Below are positions 27,460-35,400 of a stretch of DNA of 64,000 nt, one piece after another (position 1 is the first letter of the stretch; every line of letters starts with the position of its first letter). Position numbers and translations under genes: made by a program. The stretch lies in NCBI RefSeq assembly GCF_000621025.1, contig NZ_KK211205.1:321196-385195 (forward strand). The letters run 5' to 3'. The DNA comes from Brackiella oedipodis DSM 13743 (GTDB taxonomy: Bacteria > Pseudomonadota > Gammaproteobacteria > Burkholderiales > Burkholderiaceae_B). The notes under the pieces were generated by a model, which saw only the letters and a program-made list of their open reading frames with translations, ran no database searches and was not told where the DNA came from.

Positions 27460-27627
27460 AAGAAACCTTGTGAGTTTAGCTAGCGTGCACCTTGCGCTGG
27501 CAAGCTAAGCGAGTGCTCAGCCCGATAATGCGCTCTTGTAATTAACGTTTAGTTAAGTAAGTGCCGCTCAAAAATAGAGATGTCCAATATTTTACTATTT
27601 TTTGGGCGCTTGATGTCATGAAAGGGA

Positions 27628-28473
27628 CTACCACCACTGCCAGAAGTGCTGCAATGGGCCGTGACCGTGACCGACTTGCAGGCGATCAGCCTGAGTAATC
27701 GCCTCATGGACATAATGTTTGGCTTTCTGGACCGCCTCTGGTACAGTAGCGGCGCGAGGCAGTAAAGCGCATATAGCAGATGAATACGTGCATCCCGTGC
27801 CATGCGTGTTTTTGGTGTGTAGCCGCTGGCCTGGATATTCAAGCATTTGATCACCATTAAACAGTAAATCCATCGTTTCATTACCACTTAGGTGGCCCCC
27901 TTTGAGTAGCACCCAACGTTCATCGGTCTGCTTAAAAAGCTTATGCAATTTTTCGGCGCAAACGTACATCTCTTTGATGTTGTCGGGCGCGCGTTGCTTT
28001 AGTAATTGACCCGCTTCAGGCAGATTAGGGGTGATCATTAAGCTGAGTGGCAACAAGGCTTCTTTGAGGGTGTGTACGGCCACTTGTTCGAGTAACGAGT
28101 CGCCGCTCTTGGCCACCATGACTGGATCCAAAATGATATTGCGTGTTTGTCTTTGATGAAGAACCTGCGCGACGACCTCGATGACCTTGGCTTGTCCCAA
28201 CATGCCTATTTTGGTGGCATCAATGCGGACATCATCAAATAAAGTCTTTAATTGTTGCTCTACAAAGGAGGGATCAACGGGCAGAACTTGTGTCACACTT
28301 TGGGTGTTTTGCGCCGTCAATCCAGCGACAACGGCGCAAGCATAAGCCCCGAGTGCGCTCATGGTCTTGACGTCTGCCAAAATACCCGCGCCGCCAGAGG
28401 GATCGACGCCGGCTATGCTTAGGGTATTGGGAATGTAGTCAGACTTTGCTTGACTGGTGGCAGGGTTTTGCAT
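27628..28473 (-). CDS. thiD: Hydroxymethylpyrimidine/phosphomethylpyrimidine kinase
   Basis: Phosphorylates HMP and HMP-P in thiamine synthesis. The 281-residue ribokinase-fold protein shows AGVDPSGGAGILADVKTMSALGAYA (in part DPSGGAGILAD), NLPEAGQLL and the catalytic GTGCTYSSAICALL near 225. The C-terminus is unusual, ending in an aromatic GHGHGPLQHFWQWW. No other thi gene and no recognisable TPP riboswitch lie upstream. Confidence 0.93.
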   Translation of the reverse strand: MQNPATSQAKSDYIPNTLSIAGVDPSGGAGILADVKTMSALGAYACAVVAGLTAQNTQSVTQVLPVDPSFVEQQLKTLFDDVRIDATKIGMLGQAKVIEVVAQVLHQRQTRNIILDPVMVAKSGDSLLEQVAVHTLKEALLPLSLMITPNLPEAGQLLKQRAPDNIKEMYVCAEKLHKLFKQTDERWVLLKGGHLSGNETMDLLFNGDQMLEYPGQRLHTKNTHGTGCTYSSAICALLPRAATVPEAVQKAKHYVHEAITQADRLQVGHGHGPLQHFWQWW

Positions 28474-28787
28474 AAGGTCTCCCTATAGGACAAATCAGTA
28501 ACATGAATAATTTTAAGTTTACCTGAAAAGCTTTGTAGGACAATCGAGTGAGTCCTTAAATTAGCGATATCCCCTGCTGTACAGTGGTTTTTGCTGAATA
28601 AAAAAATGCTTTAACGGTTATTCACGCTGTCAAAAAATTTCACATAGGTCTAGTAATAATCAAAAATGCTTATGCTAGAATTTTAGGAGAGACTTGCTTA
28701 GTTTTGAGGTCTTAGTCTTATTTTAGAGATCACAAAATTGCGCTGGAGCCCCTCACTGACCCCTTTATTCACCGCCAGTAGAACATC
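28474..28787. other. Divergent intergenic region between thiD and ppk2
   Basis: 314 bp, AT-rich. It holds an extended -10 (TGCTAGAAT, 28673-28681), suited to ppk2 transcription from about 28688. It also holds a half Pho-box-like CTGTCA at 28627, whose second half is poor. I see no riboswitch. Confidence 0.4.
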
Positions 28788-29822
28788 ATGTCAGAAGAAC
28801 TACTCAACTACAATTCCACCGAAGAAATCATTCAAATTATCTGTAATATTTTTGATGAAATTCCCGATATCCAAACGCGCGAGCGAATTTTACACGAGGT
28901 GCTTAGCAATCTAACCGTCTCAGAAAGAAGTGGTGTCTATAAGCGCCTCAAAAATGAATACACGGCTTTGGATATGAGTGCTGCCTACACGGCTGAGCAA
29001 GAGGGGGCGATTCGTGACGACTGGCGAGAGTCGGGTAAGTATCCTTATCGATACAAAATGTCCACCAAAGTCTACGAGCAACAGAAATTTGCCCTACAAG
29101 TGGAGTTACTCAAGCTACAAGCTTGGGTTCGTGAAAAGGGTAAACGCGTGGTGGTGCTTTTTGAGGGGCGAGATGCCGCCGGTAAGGGCGGTACGATTAA
29201 GCGTTTTATGGAGCATTTAAACCCCCGTAGTGCGCGCGTGGTGGCCCTCGAGAAACCGACTGAAGCAGAGGCGGGCCAATGGTATTTTCAACGTTACATC
29301 GAGCACTTGCCGACAGCGGGAGAGATTGTGTTGTTTGACCGTTCCTGGTACAACCGAGCAGGTGTCGAGCGCGTCATGGGTTTTTGTACCGATGCCCAAT
29401 ACGAAGAATTTATGTATCAGGTGCCTGAATTTGAACGTATGCTGGTGCGCGATGGCATTACCTTGATTAAATTTTGGTTCTCAGTCAGTCGTGAGGAGCA
29501 GGACAAACGTTTTAAATCCCGCGAAAACCATCCCCTCAAACGTTGGAAACTCTCACCTATCGACAAAGAATCCCAAAATAAATGGGACGAATATACCGAA
29601 GCCAAAGAAGCCATGTTTTATCGTACTGATACCGCTGATTCTCCTTGGATTGTGGTCAAATCCGATGACAAAAAACGCGCACGGCTCAATGCTATTCGTT
29701 ATGTGCTTTTCAATGTCGATTATGATAATCGTGACACTAAGGCCATTGGTAAACTTGATCCTCTTATTATTGGTCGCTCCAATCTCGTGTATGAGCATAG
29801 TGAGCGCGCCAAAAAATCCTAA
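28788..29822 (+). CDS. ppk2: Polyphosphate kinase 2
   Basis: PPK2 transfers phosphate between polyphosphate and nucleoside diphosphates. The 344-residue protein has an N-terminal helical region (about 1-85) followed by one PPK2 domain, with Walker A GRDAAGKGGT near 127 and Walker B DRSWYNRAGVERVMG near 186. HPLKRWKLSPIDKES is the lid region. The single-domain layout suggests a class I enzyme that favours ADP or GDP. Monocistronic, divergent from thiD. The extended -10 at 28673-28681 fits its promoter. Confidence 0.93.
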   Translation: MSEELLNYNSTEEIIQIICNIFDEIPDIQTRERILHEVLSNLTVSERSGVYKRLKNEYTALDMSAAYTAEQEGAIRDDWRESGKYPYRYKMSTKVYEQQKFALQVELLKLQAWVREKGKRVVVLFEGRDAAGKGGTIKRFMEHLNPRSARVVALEKPTEAEAGQWYFQRYIEHLPTAGEIVLFDRSWYNRAGVERVMGFCTDAQYEEFMYQVPEFERMLVRDGITLIKFWFSVSREEQDKRFKSRENHPLKRWKLSPIDKESQNKWDEYTEAKEAMFYRTDTADSPWIVVKSDDKKRARLNAIRYVLFNVDYDNRDTKAIGKLDPLIIGRSNLVYEHSERAKKS

Positions 29823-29915
29823 GCTTTATGAGTCTTCTGGACTTTCTGATTTTATAAGCACTTGAATTTGCAAAAGTTTGCATTATCTGTAAGATAAAAA
29901 CTAAAAAGGATGGTA

Positions 29916-29945
29916 GCCTCGGAACGGCTAGTATGGCGCCGAGGC
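29916..29945 (+). other. GC-rich hairpin in the gor leader
   Basis: GCCTCGG (29916-29922) pairs with CCGAGGC (29939-29945) around a 16-nt loop, 35 nt before the gor ATG. No T run follows, so it is not an intrinsic terminator. It could stabilise or control the mRNA leader. Confidence 0.45.
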
Positions 29946-29980
29946 CTCATCCCTTACACACTCAACACAAAGGTAAAACG

Positions 29981-31327
29981 ATGCAATTTGACTATGATTT
30001 AATCGTAATTGGTGCGGGTAGTGGTGGTGTACGCACTGCTCGCTTAGCCGCGCAAAGTGGTGCTAAGGTCGCCCTTATTGAAGGCTCCGATATTGGCGGT
30101 ACGTGCGTAAATGTCGGTTGCGTACCCAAAAAACTGTATAGCTATGCGTCCTATTACGGCGAGTATATTCAAGAAGCCAAGGGCTACGGTTGGTCCATAC
30201 CAGAGGCGAGCTTTGATTTTGAGGTACTCAAACAACGACGCGCCCAGGAAATCAAGCGTCTAAATGGAATTTATGCTTCTCAACAGCAAAAAGCTGGCAC
30301 CCATATGATTGAAGGTTGGGGCAAGGTGATCGACAAGCATACCGTACAGGTCAACGACGCTGATAAGATCACCGCCAAAAATATAGTGATTGCCGTTGGC
30401 GGCTGGCCTTTCGTGCCAGATATCGAGGGCAAAGAACACGCCATCACCTCGAATGAGATTTTTGACATTCCTTTCCCTAAACGTCTAGTTATTGTTGGTG
30501 GTGGCTATATCGCGGCTGAATTCGCCAGTATTTTCAATAGCCTGGGTAGCGATGTCAAATTGGTTTATCGCGGCCAAAAAATACTTAGAGGCTTTGATGA
30601 GGATTTACGCAGCTTTGTCAGCGAAGAAATGCAAAAATCCGGCGTTGATTTTCTCTGCGGGAATAATGTCAAAAAAATCACTAAGCAGGGTGATGAATTT
30701 ATCGCTCACCTGGAAAGCGGCGATAGCATTGTATGTGACCAGGTCTTTTTTGCGACGGGACGTAAACCGCGCACCCAGAATTTAGGTCTAGAAAATGCCG
30801 GTGTAGAGTTGGATAAAAACGGCTCTGTAGTGGTTGATCAGAACTTCCAGAGTAATGTGGACTCTATTTATGCCTTGGGTGATGTCATCTCTCGGGTACA
30901 ACTGACGCCTGTGGCCATTAACGAAGGGGTGGTCTTACATAACCACTTATTTGGTGATAAGTCTCGCCAAATGTCTTATGAGTACATCCCCACCGCTGTC
31001 TTTACCCATCCAGAATTGGGGACAGTTGGTTACACTGAAGAACAAGCCCGTGAAAAGTTTAAAGATATCGATGTTTATAAGTCTAACTTTAAACCCATGA
31101 AGCACACCTTAAGTGGTCATGATGTTCGTAGCCTGATGAAAATTATCGTCGATAAGGCCAGCGATCGAGTGGTGGGCTTGCATTTAGGCGGTGCCGATTC
31201 TGCTGAAATGCTACAAGGCTTTGCGGTCGCGATCAAGCACGGGGCTACGAAGGCTGACTTTGATAGCACTATTGGTATCCACCCAAGTAGCGCCGAAGAA
31301 CTAGTTACTATGAGAACTCCTGAATGA
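29981..31327 (+). CDS. gor: Glutathione-disulfide reductase
   Basis: An FAD/NADPH enzyme that reduces GSSG. I chose the ATG at 29981 (MQFDYDLIVIGAGSGG), with AAAGGT 8 bp upstream, giving 448 residues, the usual length. The FAD-binding GAGSGG, redox-active GGTCVNVGCVPKKLY, NADPH-binding GGGYIAAEFASIF, ALGDV and the catalytic His-Glu at HPSSAEELVTM are all present. The stop overlaps the start of the MscS-like gene (ATGA). Confidence 0.95.
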   Translation: MQFDYDLIVIGAGSGGVRTARLAAQSGAKVALIEGSDIGGTCVNVGCVPKKLYSYASYYGEYIQEAKGYGWSIPEASFDFEVLKQRRAQEIKRLNGIYASQQQKAGTHMIEGWGKVIDKHTVQVNDADKITAKNIVIAVGGWPFVPDIEGKEHAITSNEIFDIPFPKRLVIVGGGYIAAEFASIFNSLGSDVKLVYRGQKILRGFDEDLRSFVSEEMQKSGVDFLCGNNVKKITKQGDEFIAHLESGDSIVCDQVFFATGRKPRTQNLGLENAGVELDKNGSVVVDQNFQSNVDSIYALGDVISRVQLTPVAINEGVVLHNHLFGDKSRQMSYEYIPTAVFTHPELGTVGYTEEQAREKFKDIDVYKSNFKPMKHTLSGHDVRSLMKIIVDKASDRVVGLHLGGADSAEMLQGFAVAIKHGATKADFDSTIGIHPSSAEELVTMRTPE

Positions 31328-32661
31328 AAAACGTTGTCGAAGCCAATCTAGACAAGCAAGGCGATATCCTACAAGACTTCATCTTAGACATTATGAGTAG
31401 TCTAGGACTGGGGCATTCAACTACCATCGCCAACACCATCATTCTGATTCTGGTATTTGCTGCCAGCTATGCCTTGTATTATTTATTGATTCTTTTTGGC
31501 ATCAGTTGGATTCGCAAAGGCTTACGCTCCTCCAAAAAAGCACTCTTGTTTGAACTCGGGCAACGCGAGGTGCTCAGATATATGGTCATGGTGGCGATTA
31601 TGGTGACCATGCAAATGATGGTGAAATCTTGGATGTTGCCGAGCCCAGGGCGCGATGCCATTATGGCCTGCCTTAAGGTGGTGGGGCTGATCTTTACCGG
31701 GCTGACGATTAATGAATTTGTGACCTTGATCGCGCATTTAGCCGCGAGGCACAAAAAATTCCAAAAATTTCCGATTCGAGGTATTGAGCAAACCATCAAG
31801 CTAGTCGTAGCGATTGCTATAGCACTGCTGATTATTTCCGTTTTGATCGGTAAGTCACCCTTGATACTGCTCAGTGGTTTAGGTGCTATGACCGCCGTCT
31901 TAATGTTGGTCTTTAAAGATCCACTCATGGGGCTGGTGTCTGGTATTCAGTTATCTGCCAACGATATGCTAGCGGTGGATGATTGGCTCACCATGCCGTC
32001 GATTGGTGTGGATGGGACTGTCTTGGATATTGGGCTGACCACCGTTAAGGTAGAGAACTTCGATAACTCCTTTAGCTATGTCCCAACCTCATTTTTAATC
32101 AGTACCGCCTTTGTGAATATGCGCGGTATGTCGCAATCAGGTGGGCGCCGCATTAGTCGAGCCATCAATATTGATATGAATAGCGTGCGCTTTCTCAAAG
32201 AAGAAGACATCGCGGAGTTCAAGCATAGCCACTTGCTAGAACAGTACCTTGATCATAAGACGAAAGAGATTAAGCAATTCAATGAATCACGACGCAGTGA
32301 CCTGAGCTATAACTTCAATGGTCGCCGTCTCACCAATTTGGGGACGTTTAGAGCCTACGTCTTGCAATATTTGAAGAGCCATCCTTCGGTCAATAAGGGC
32401 ATGAGCATTATGGTGCGCCTAATGGATCCTACCCCCAACGGCATTCCATTGCAGGTATATTGTTTTACCAATACTACCGTGTGGGCGGAATACGAAGCCA
32501 TCCAGTCAGATATTTTTGATCATTTATTGGCCGTGTTGCCAATGTTCGATCTGAGTATCTACCAAAATCTGGGCGGTAAAGATGTCTCTCAAGCACTTAT
32601 TAAGGGCTTGCAGAATCAATCTGCGGCTCAGGGTATGAGTGCGGCCAATATCATTCAATAA
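31324..32661 (+). CDS. MscS-family mechanosensitive channel, YbdG-like
   Basis: A 445-residue membrane protein with about five N-terminal hydrophobic segments (about 20-210). The pore-lining Gly/Ala-rich helix and MscS beta domain follow (LLSGLGAMTAVLMLVFKDPLMGLVSGIQL, in part GLGAMTAVLMLVFKDP; VDDWLTMPSIGVDG), then a long cytoplasmic C-terminal domain (about 290-430). The layout matches the YbdG/MscM type of miniconductance channel. It overlaps gor by 4 nt, implying translational coupling. The physiological link to glutathione is unproven. Confidence 0.88.
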   Translation: MKNVVEANLDKQGDILQDFILDIMSSLGLGHSTTIANTIILILVFAASYALYYLLILFGISWIRKGLRSSKKALLFELGQREVLRYMVMVAIMVTMQMMVKSWMLPSPGRDAIMACLKVVGLIFTGLTINEFVTLIAHLAARHKKFQKFPIRGIEQTIKLVVAIAIALLIISVLIGKSPLILLSGLGAMTAVLMLVFKDPLMGLVSGIQLSANDMLAVDDWLTMPSIGVDGTVLDIGLTTVKVENFDNSFSYVPTSFLISTAFVNMRGMSQSGGRRISRAINIDMNSVRFLKEEDIAEFKHSHLLEQYLDHKTKEIKQFNESRRSDLSYNFNGRRLTNLGTFRAYVLQYLKSHPSVNKGMSIMVRLMDPTPNGIPLQVYCFTNTTVWAEYEAIQSDIFDHLLAVLPMFDLSIYQNLGGKDVSQALIKGLQNQSAAQGMSAANIIQ

Positions 32662-32683
32662 ATTCAGCATTATTTCTATTTAT

Positions 32684-32722
32684 AAAAAAGCCACCTCGAG
32701 TGTTCGTCGGGGTGGCTTTTTT
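32684..32722. terminator. Bidirectional terminator between the MscS-like gene and folA
   Basis: Stem AAGCCACC / GGTGGCTT with a 15-nt loop and A/T runs on both sides, located between convergent operons. Confidence 0.9.
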
Positions 32723-32750
32723 GTTCATAATCCGTTAAGCAGGCAGAAAC

Positions 32751-33248
32751 TTAATAATGCTCATAGCGTACGAAATCAAAATCTAAGCCATTTTCGGAAT
32801 GAGGCTCACGGCTTGCCTCTTGCCAGCTTTCGGGGTTTAAGACGGGGAAATGCGTGTCTGTATCAAAGTTAGCGTGGATTTCGGTGGCATATACAGTTTG
32901 CGCCAGCTCCAGGGCTTGCTTAAAAATTTGTGCCCCACCAATCACAAAAATACTCGGCGCATCCTGAGTATTGGCGAGCTCAATGGCTTGTGGCAGGCTG
33001 TTGACCACACTGACACCCTCGATCTTAAGATCTGTTTGATAGCTGACGACTATATTTAGGCGACCAGGAAGAGGGCGACCAATCGTTTCATAGGTTTTTC
33101 GACCCATAATAATTGGGCAAGCCATGGTGGTTTTTTTGAAAAAAGCAAGGTCGCTCGGCAAATGCCAGGGCATGGCATTATCTTTGCCAATACCGTAATC
33201 ATTATCATAAGCGACGATAAGCTTAATAGGACGAGAAGACATAGGCAT
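32751..33248 (-). CDS. folA: Dihydrofolate reductase
   Basis: Reduces dihydrofolate with NADPH. Conserved segments are LIVAYDNDYGIGKDNAMPWHLPSDLAFFK (in part GIGKDNAMPWHLP), MGRKTYETIGRPLPGR and VIGGAQIFKQAL. The frame extends to a TTG at 33269 inside thyA, but family length favours the ATG at 33248 or the one at 33242; both lack a clear Shine-Dalgarno. It lies directly after thyA, so DHF formed by ThyA is recycled by the next gene of the same transcript. Confidence 0.94.
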   Translation of the reverse strand: MPMSSRPIKLIVAYDNDYGIGKDNAMPWHLPSDLAFFKKTTMACPIIMGRKTYETIGRPLPGRLNIVVSYQTDLKIEGVSVVNSLPQAIELANTQDAPSIFVIGGAQIFKQALELAQTVYATEIHANFDTDTHFPVLNPESWQEASREPHSENGLDFDFVRYEHY

Positions 33249-33265
33249 AAAAATCCAAGAACACA

Positions 33266-34078
33266 TCAAACCGCTACAGGCGCTTTAATGTGAGGGTGGT
33301 GTTGATAATTGATAATTTCGAAGTCATCGAAATCATATTCAAAAATAGAAGCAGGCCTACGCTTGATGCGTAACTGAGGGAATGCATAAGGCTGGCGGCT
33401 GAGTTGCTCCTTGGCTTGCGTCATGTGATTGCTATACAAGTGGCAGTCACCCCCCGTCCATATAAAATCACCCACGTCTAAGTCGCACTGTTGGGCAATC
33501 ATATGGGTCAAGAGGGCATAACTCGCAATATTAAAAGGCACTCCCAAAAAGATATCGGCACTGCGTTGATACAATTGGCATGAGAGTTTGCCGTCGGCCA
33601 CATAAAATTGAAACAATAGATGACAAGGCGGCAATTGCATTTGCTCGATCAAGGCAACATTCCAGGCGCTCACAATCAGGCGACGCGAATCAGGATTCTG
33701 TTTGATTTGGTCAATGACTTGAGTGATCTGATCGATCGATTGGCCATCAGTGCTGGGCCAGCTGCGCCATTGCACGCCATATACAGGGCCTAACTCACCC
33801 TCAGCATCGGCCCATTCATCCCAAATAGTTACACCATGTTCTTGCAGCCATTGCACATTAGAGTCACCTCGTAAGAACCACAATAATTCGTAAATCACAC
33901 TTTTGAGGTGAATTTTCTTGGTGGTGATAAGAGGAAAGCCTTGGCGCAGATCAAAACGCATCTGATGTCCAAAAATCGAACGCGTACCTGTGCCCGTTCT
34001 ATCCGTTTTGAGATGGCCTTGCTCGTAGACTAAGCGCATTAAGTCTTCGTAAGCCGTATTTATTACTAAATCAGTCAT
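33266..34078 (-). CDS. thyA: Thymidylate synthase
   Basis: Methylates dUMP using methylene-THF. I prefer the ATG at 34078 ([16 protein letters not shown]), just after the osmC stop, over upstream in-frame ATGs that overlap osmC. The nucleophile is in [13 protein letters not shown] near residue 160. [18 protein letters not shown] (in part), [19 protein letters not shown] (in part) and the C-terminal KAPVAV are intact. Middle gene of osmC-thyA-folA. Confidence 0.96.
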   Translation of the reverse strand: MTDLVINTAYEDLMRLVYEQGHLKTDRTGTGTRSIFGHQMRFDLRQGFPLITTKKIHLKSVIYELLWFLRGDSNVQWLQEHGVTIWDEWADAEGELGPVYGVQWRSWPSTDGQSIDQITQVIDQIKQNPDSRRLIVSAWNVALIEQMQLPPCHLLFQFYVADGKLSCQLYQRSADIFLGVPFNIASYALLTHMIAQQCDLDVGDFIWTGGDCHLYSNHMTQAKEQLSRQPYAFPQLRIKRRPASIFEYDFDDFEIINYQHHPHIKAPVAV

Positions 34079-34079
34079 A

Positions 34080-34529
34080 TTAGTCGTTAGCGGTGTCATG
34101 GATGGCAATACTATGGGTCACCTCAGCACTTTGGCTCAGGATGGCAATCGCTGAGCAATATTTGTCGAGACTAAGATGCACAGCACGTTCAACAGTGGCC
34201 GTTTTGAGGTCGCGGCCACTAATAATAAATTCAAAATGAATTTTTGAAAATATGCGCGGATGCTCATCACGGCGTTCGGCGCTGACATTGACTTGGCAGC
34301 GTTGGATATTTTCGCGACTGCGTTTAAGAATGCTAATAATATCAAAGGAGGAGCACCCACTGGCGCCGCTCAAGAGCAATTCCATCGGGCTCGCAGCGAG
34401 ATTATTACCGCCGCTTTCGAGAGAGCCATCCATGGCCACTACATGACCTGTGCCAGTCTTGCTGACCATTAACATGCCGTCAGGACCATGCCATTCTGTT
34501 GTACATTTCATAGAGATACTTACACCCAA
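34080..34529 (-). CDS. OsmC family protein
   Basis: A 149-residue small alpha/beta protein of the OsmC/YhfA group. It shows [22 protein letters not shown], with a GASGC cysteine near 55 and a second site in [16 protein letters not shown] near 125. These two cysteines fit the thiol-dependent peroxidase family. YhfA-type members are less well characterised than OsmC or Ohr. First gene of osmC-thyA-folA, next to the long noncoding region. Confidence 0.85.
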   Translation of the reverse strand: MGVSISMKCTTEWHGPDGMLMVSKTGTGHVVAMDGSLESGGNNLAASPMELLLSGASGCSSFDIISILKRSRENIQRCQVNVSAERRDEHPRIFSKIHFEFIISGRDLKTATVERAVHLSLDKYCSAIAILSQSAEVTHSIAIHDTAND

Positions 34530-34889
34530 AAGTGATATGACAAATTTTTGAAATTAGGGGATTTGTTGCAAAAATAATACAGAAAATATCCCTTAATCAT
34601 AAAAAAACCTGTTTACATTGTACTCTGACACAGCCCTTGAATGTAGATAAAACTTTTAAACACGGCGTGACAAAAAGTGGGCGCCTTTGCTGCAATGGCG
34701 ACTTCACTAAACCTAGGGATAGCCCTGATTTAAGGGCAATTTGGGGCATGGGCTCAATTTGTCATATGACTATTAAGTCAGCTTATCATCACAAATTAAT
34801 GTGAATTTGCAAGCTTTTTGGAACCGAATGAAGTCCTGATAAAGACCTGATAAAGACCTGTGTGTAGGCGTTTTGGGGGCGTGATAATG
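34530..34889. other. Noncoding region upstream of osmC
   Basis: No credible ORF on either strand. The osmC promoter must lie near the left end. It contains a small hairpin (GCCCT/AGGGC, about 34724-34739) and a tandem repeat of CCTGATAAAGA at 34835-34856. The sequence is AT-rich. Confidence 0.4.
34835..34862 (+). repeat. 11-bp tandem repeat CCTGATAAAGA
   Basis: Two exact copies (34835-34845, 34846-34856) followed by a partial third (CCTG). Short and possibly incidental, but it lies about 30 bp upstream of the promoter at 34890-34918. Confidence 0.6.
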
Positions 34890-34918
34890 TTGCATTGCTT
34901 AGATAGGTTTGCTAGAAT
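34890..34918 (+). promoter_or_regulatory. Promoter inside the noncoding region
   Basis: -35 TTGCAT (34890-34895), 17-bp spacer, -10 TAGAAT (34913-34918) with an extended TG. Transcription from about 34925 would run through the repeats to the terminator at 35196-35224 without meeting a gene. Confidence 0.5.
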
Positions 34919-34952
34919 TCAAATTAATGAATGACGTAGCAATTGCTGCATA

Positions 34953-35032
34953 TTGTTGGCTAACCAATCATTGATCTCTCAGAGAATCTTGATATTTTTG
35001 TTGGCTACTATTGTTGGCTTTTAATGTTGGCC
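34953..35032 (+). repeat. TTGTTGGCT motifs, three in 13-nt tandem
   Basis: TTGTTGGCT occurs at 34953-34961, 34998-35006 and 35011-35019, and a variant ATGTTGGCC at 35024-35032. The last three have an exact 13-nt period. They lie in the presumed transcribed part of the noncoding region. They may be protein-binding sites or structural elements of an RNA. Confidence 0.6.
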
Positions 35033-35094
35033 AATATTAATCTCCTTAGTTTGTTAATGTGCTTGTTTTGCTCCGTAATTGATTTAGGTGATTG

Positions 35095-35224
35095 CAATTG
35101 CTGTAATCCCTAGTTGTATTAACAACTCGTATCAACGACTCAATTGCTAGGTCATCAAAGTTGTCTCCTCCACCCTCCTCCTTTGGTGGATTTTACCCAG
35201 AGCCTTTGGCTCTGGGTTTTTTTT
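35095..35224 (+). ncRNA. Candidate small RNA with CUCCUCC hairpin loop
   Basis: The 3' part has a hairpin TCCACC (35169-35174) / GGTGGA (35185-35190) with loop CTCCTCCTTT, which would expose an anti-Shine-Dalgarno sequence. A second CTCCTCC lies at 35165-35171. A strong terminator follows 6 nt later. Upstream, AGTTGT/ACAACT and an outer CCTAG/CTAGG (35109-35151) form further stems. No ORF accounts for the terminator. The 5' end is unknown: about 35128 from a weak promoter, or about 34925 from the better one. CCUCC-loop sRNAs that pair with ribosome-binding sites are known in other bacteria; this assignment is inference. Confidence 0.5.
35196..35224 (+). terminator. Orphan intrinsic terminator
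   Basis: CCCAGAGCC / GGCTCTGGG with a 3-nt loop followed by eight T. It is strong, and no plus-strand gene precedes it for 2.5 kb (upstream genes are on the minus strand). Only a noncoding transcript can use it. Confidence 0.92.
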
Positions 35225-35347
35225 GCATTTTTATCGGAATGGGGCAAAAACCACCTACAATCTCCAAGTGCTATACTAAGCATGCTATAACAGGTAGTAT
35301 CTCGCAATAGGCATTTACGAGTACTTACAAACCTACACTGCATTTCT

Positions 35348-35356
35348 TGCTAGAAT
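35348..35356 (+). promoter_or_regulatory. Extended -10 of the glycan operon
   Basis: TGCTAGAAT, an extended -10, about 45 bp before the GTG at 35401. No good -35 is present at 17 bp. It supports the GTG start, because an upstream in-frame TTG (35347) would lie within the promoter. Confidence 0.4.
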
Positions 35357-35400
35357 GCAGTTCTTTGAATCCCAAATTTGTTTCTGAGGCAGATTTTATT

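Noticed and set aside
27549..27887. 112-codon minus-strand ORF
   Set aside because: It lies in another frame of thiD, which has full family motifs.
28474..28560. Possible TPP riboswitch upstream of thiD
   Set aside because: No THI-box sequence or matching stems on the minus strand leader.
28627..28644. Pho-box-like CTGTCA upstream of ppk2
   Set aside because: Only the first half site matches; the second half and the distance to the -10 do not fit.
35155..35343. 62-codon minus-strand ORF over the sRNA and terminator
   Set aside because: It reads through a strong terminator hairpin in antisense, has no Shine-Dalgarno and no family-like motif.
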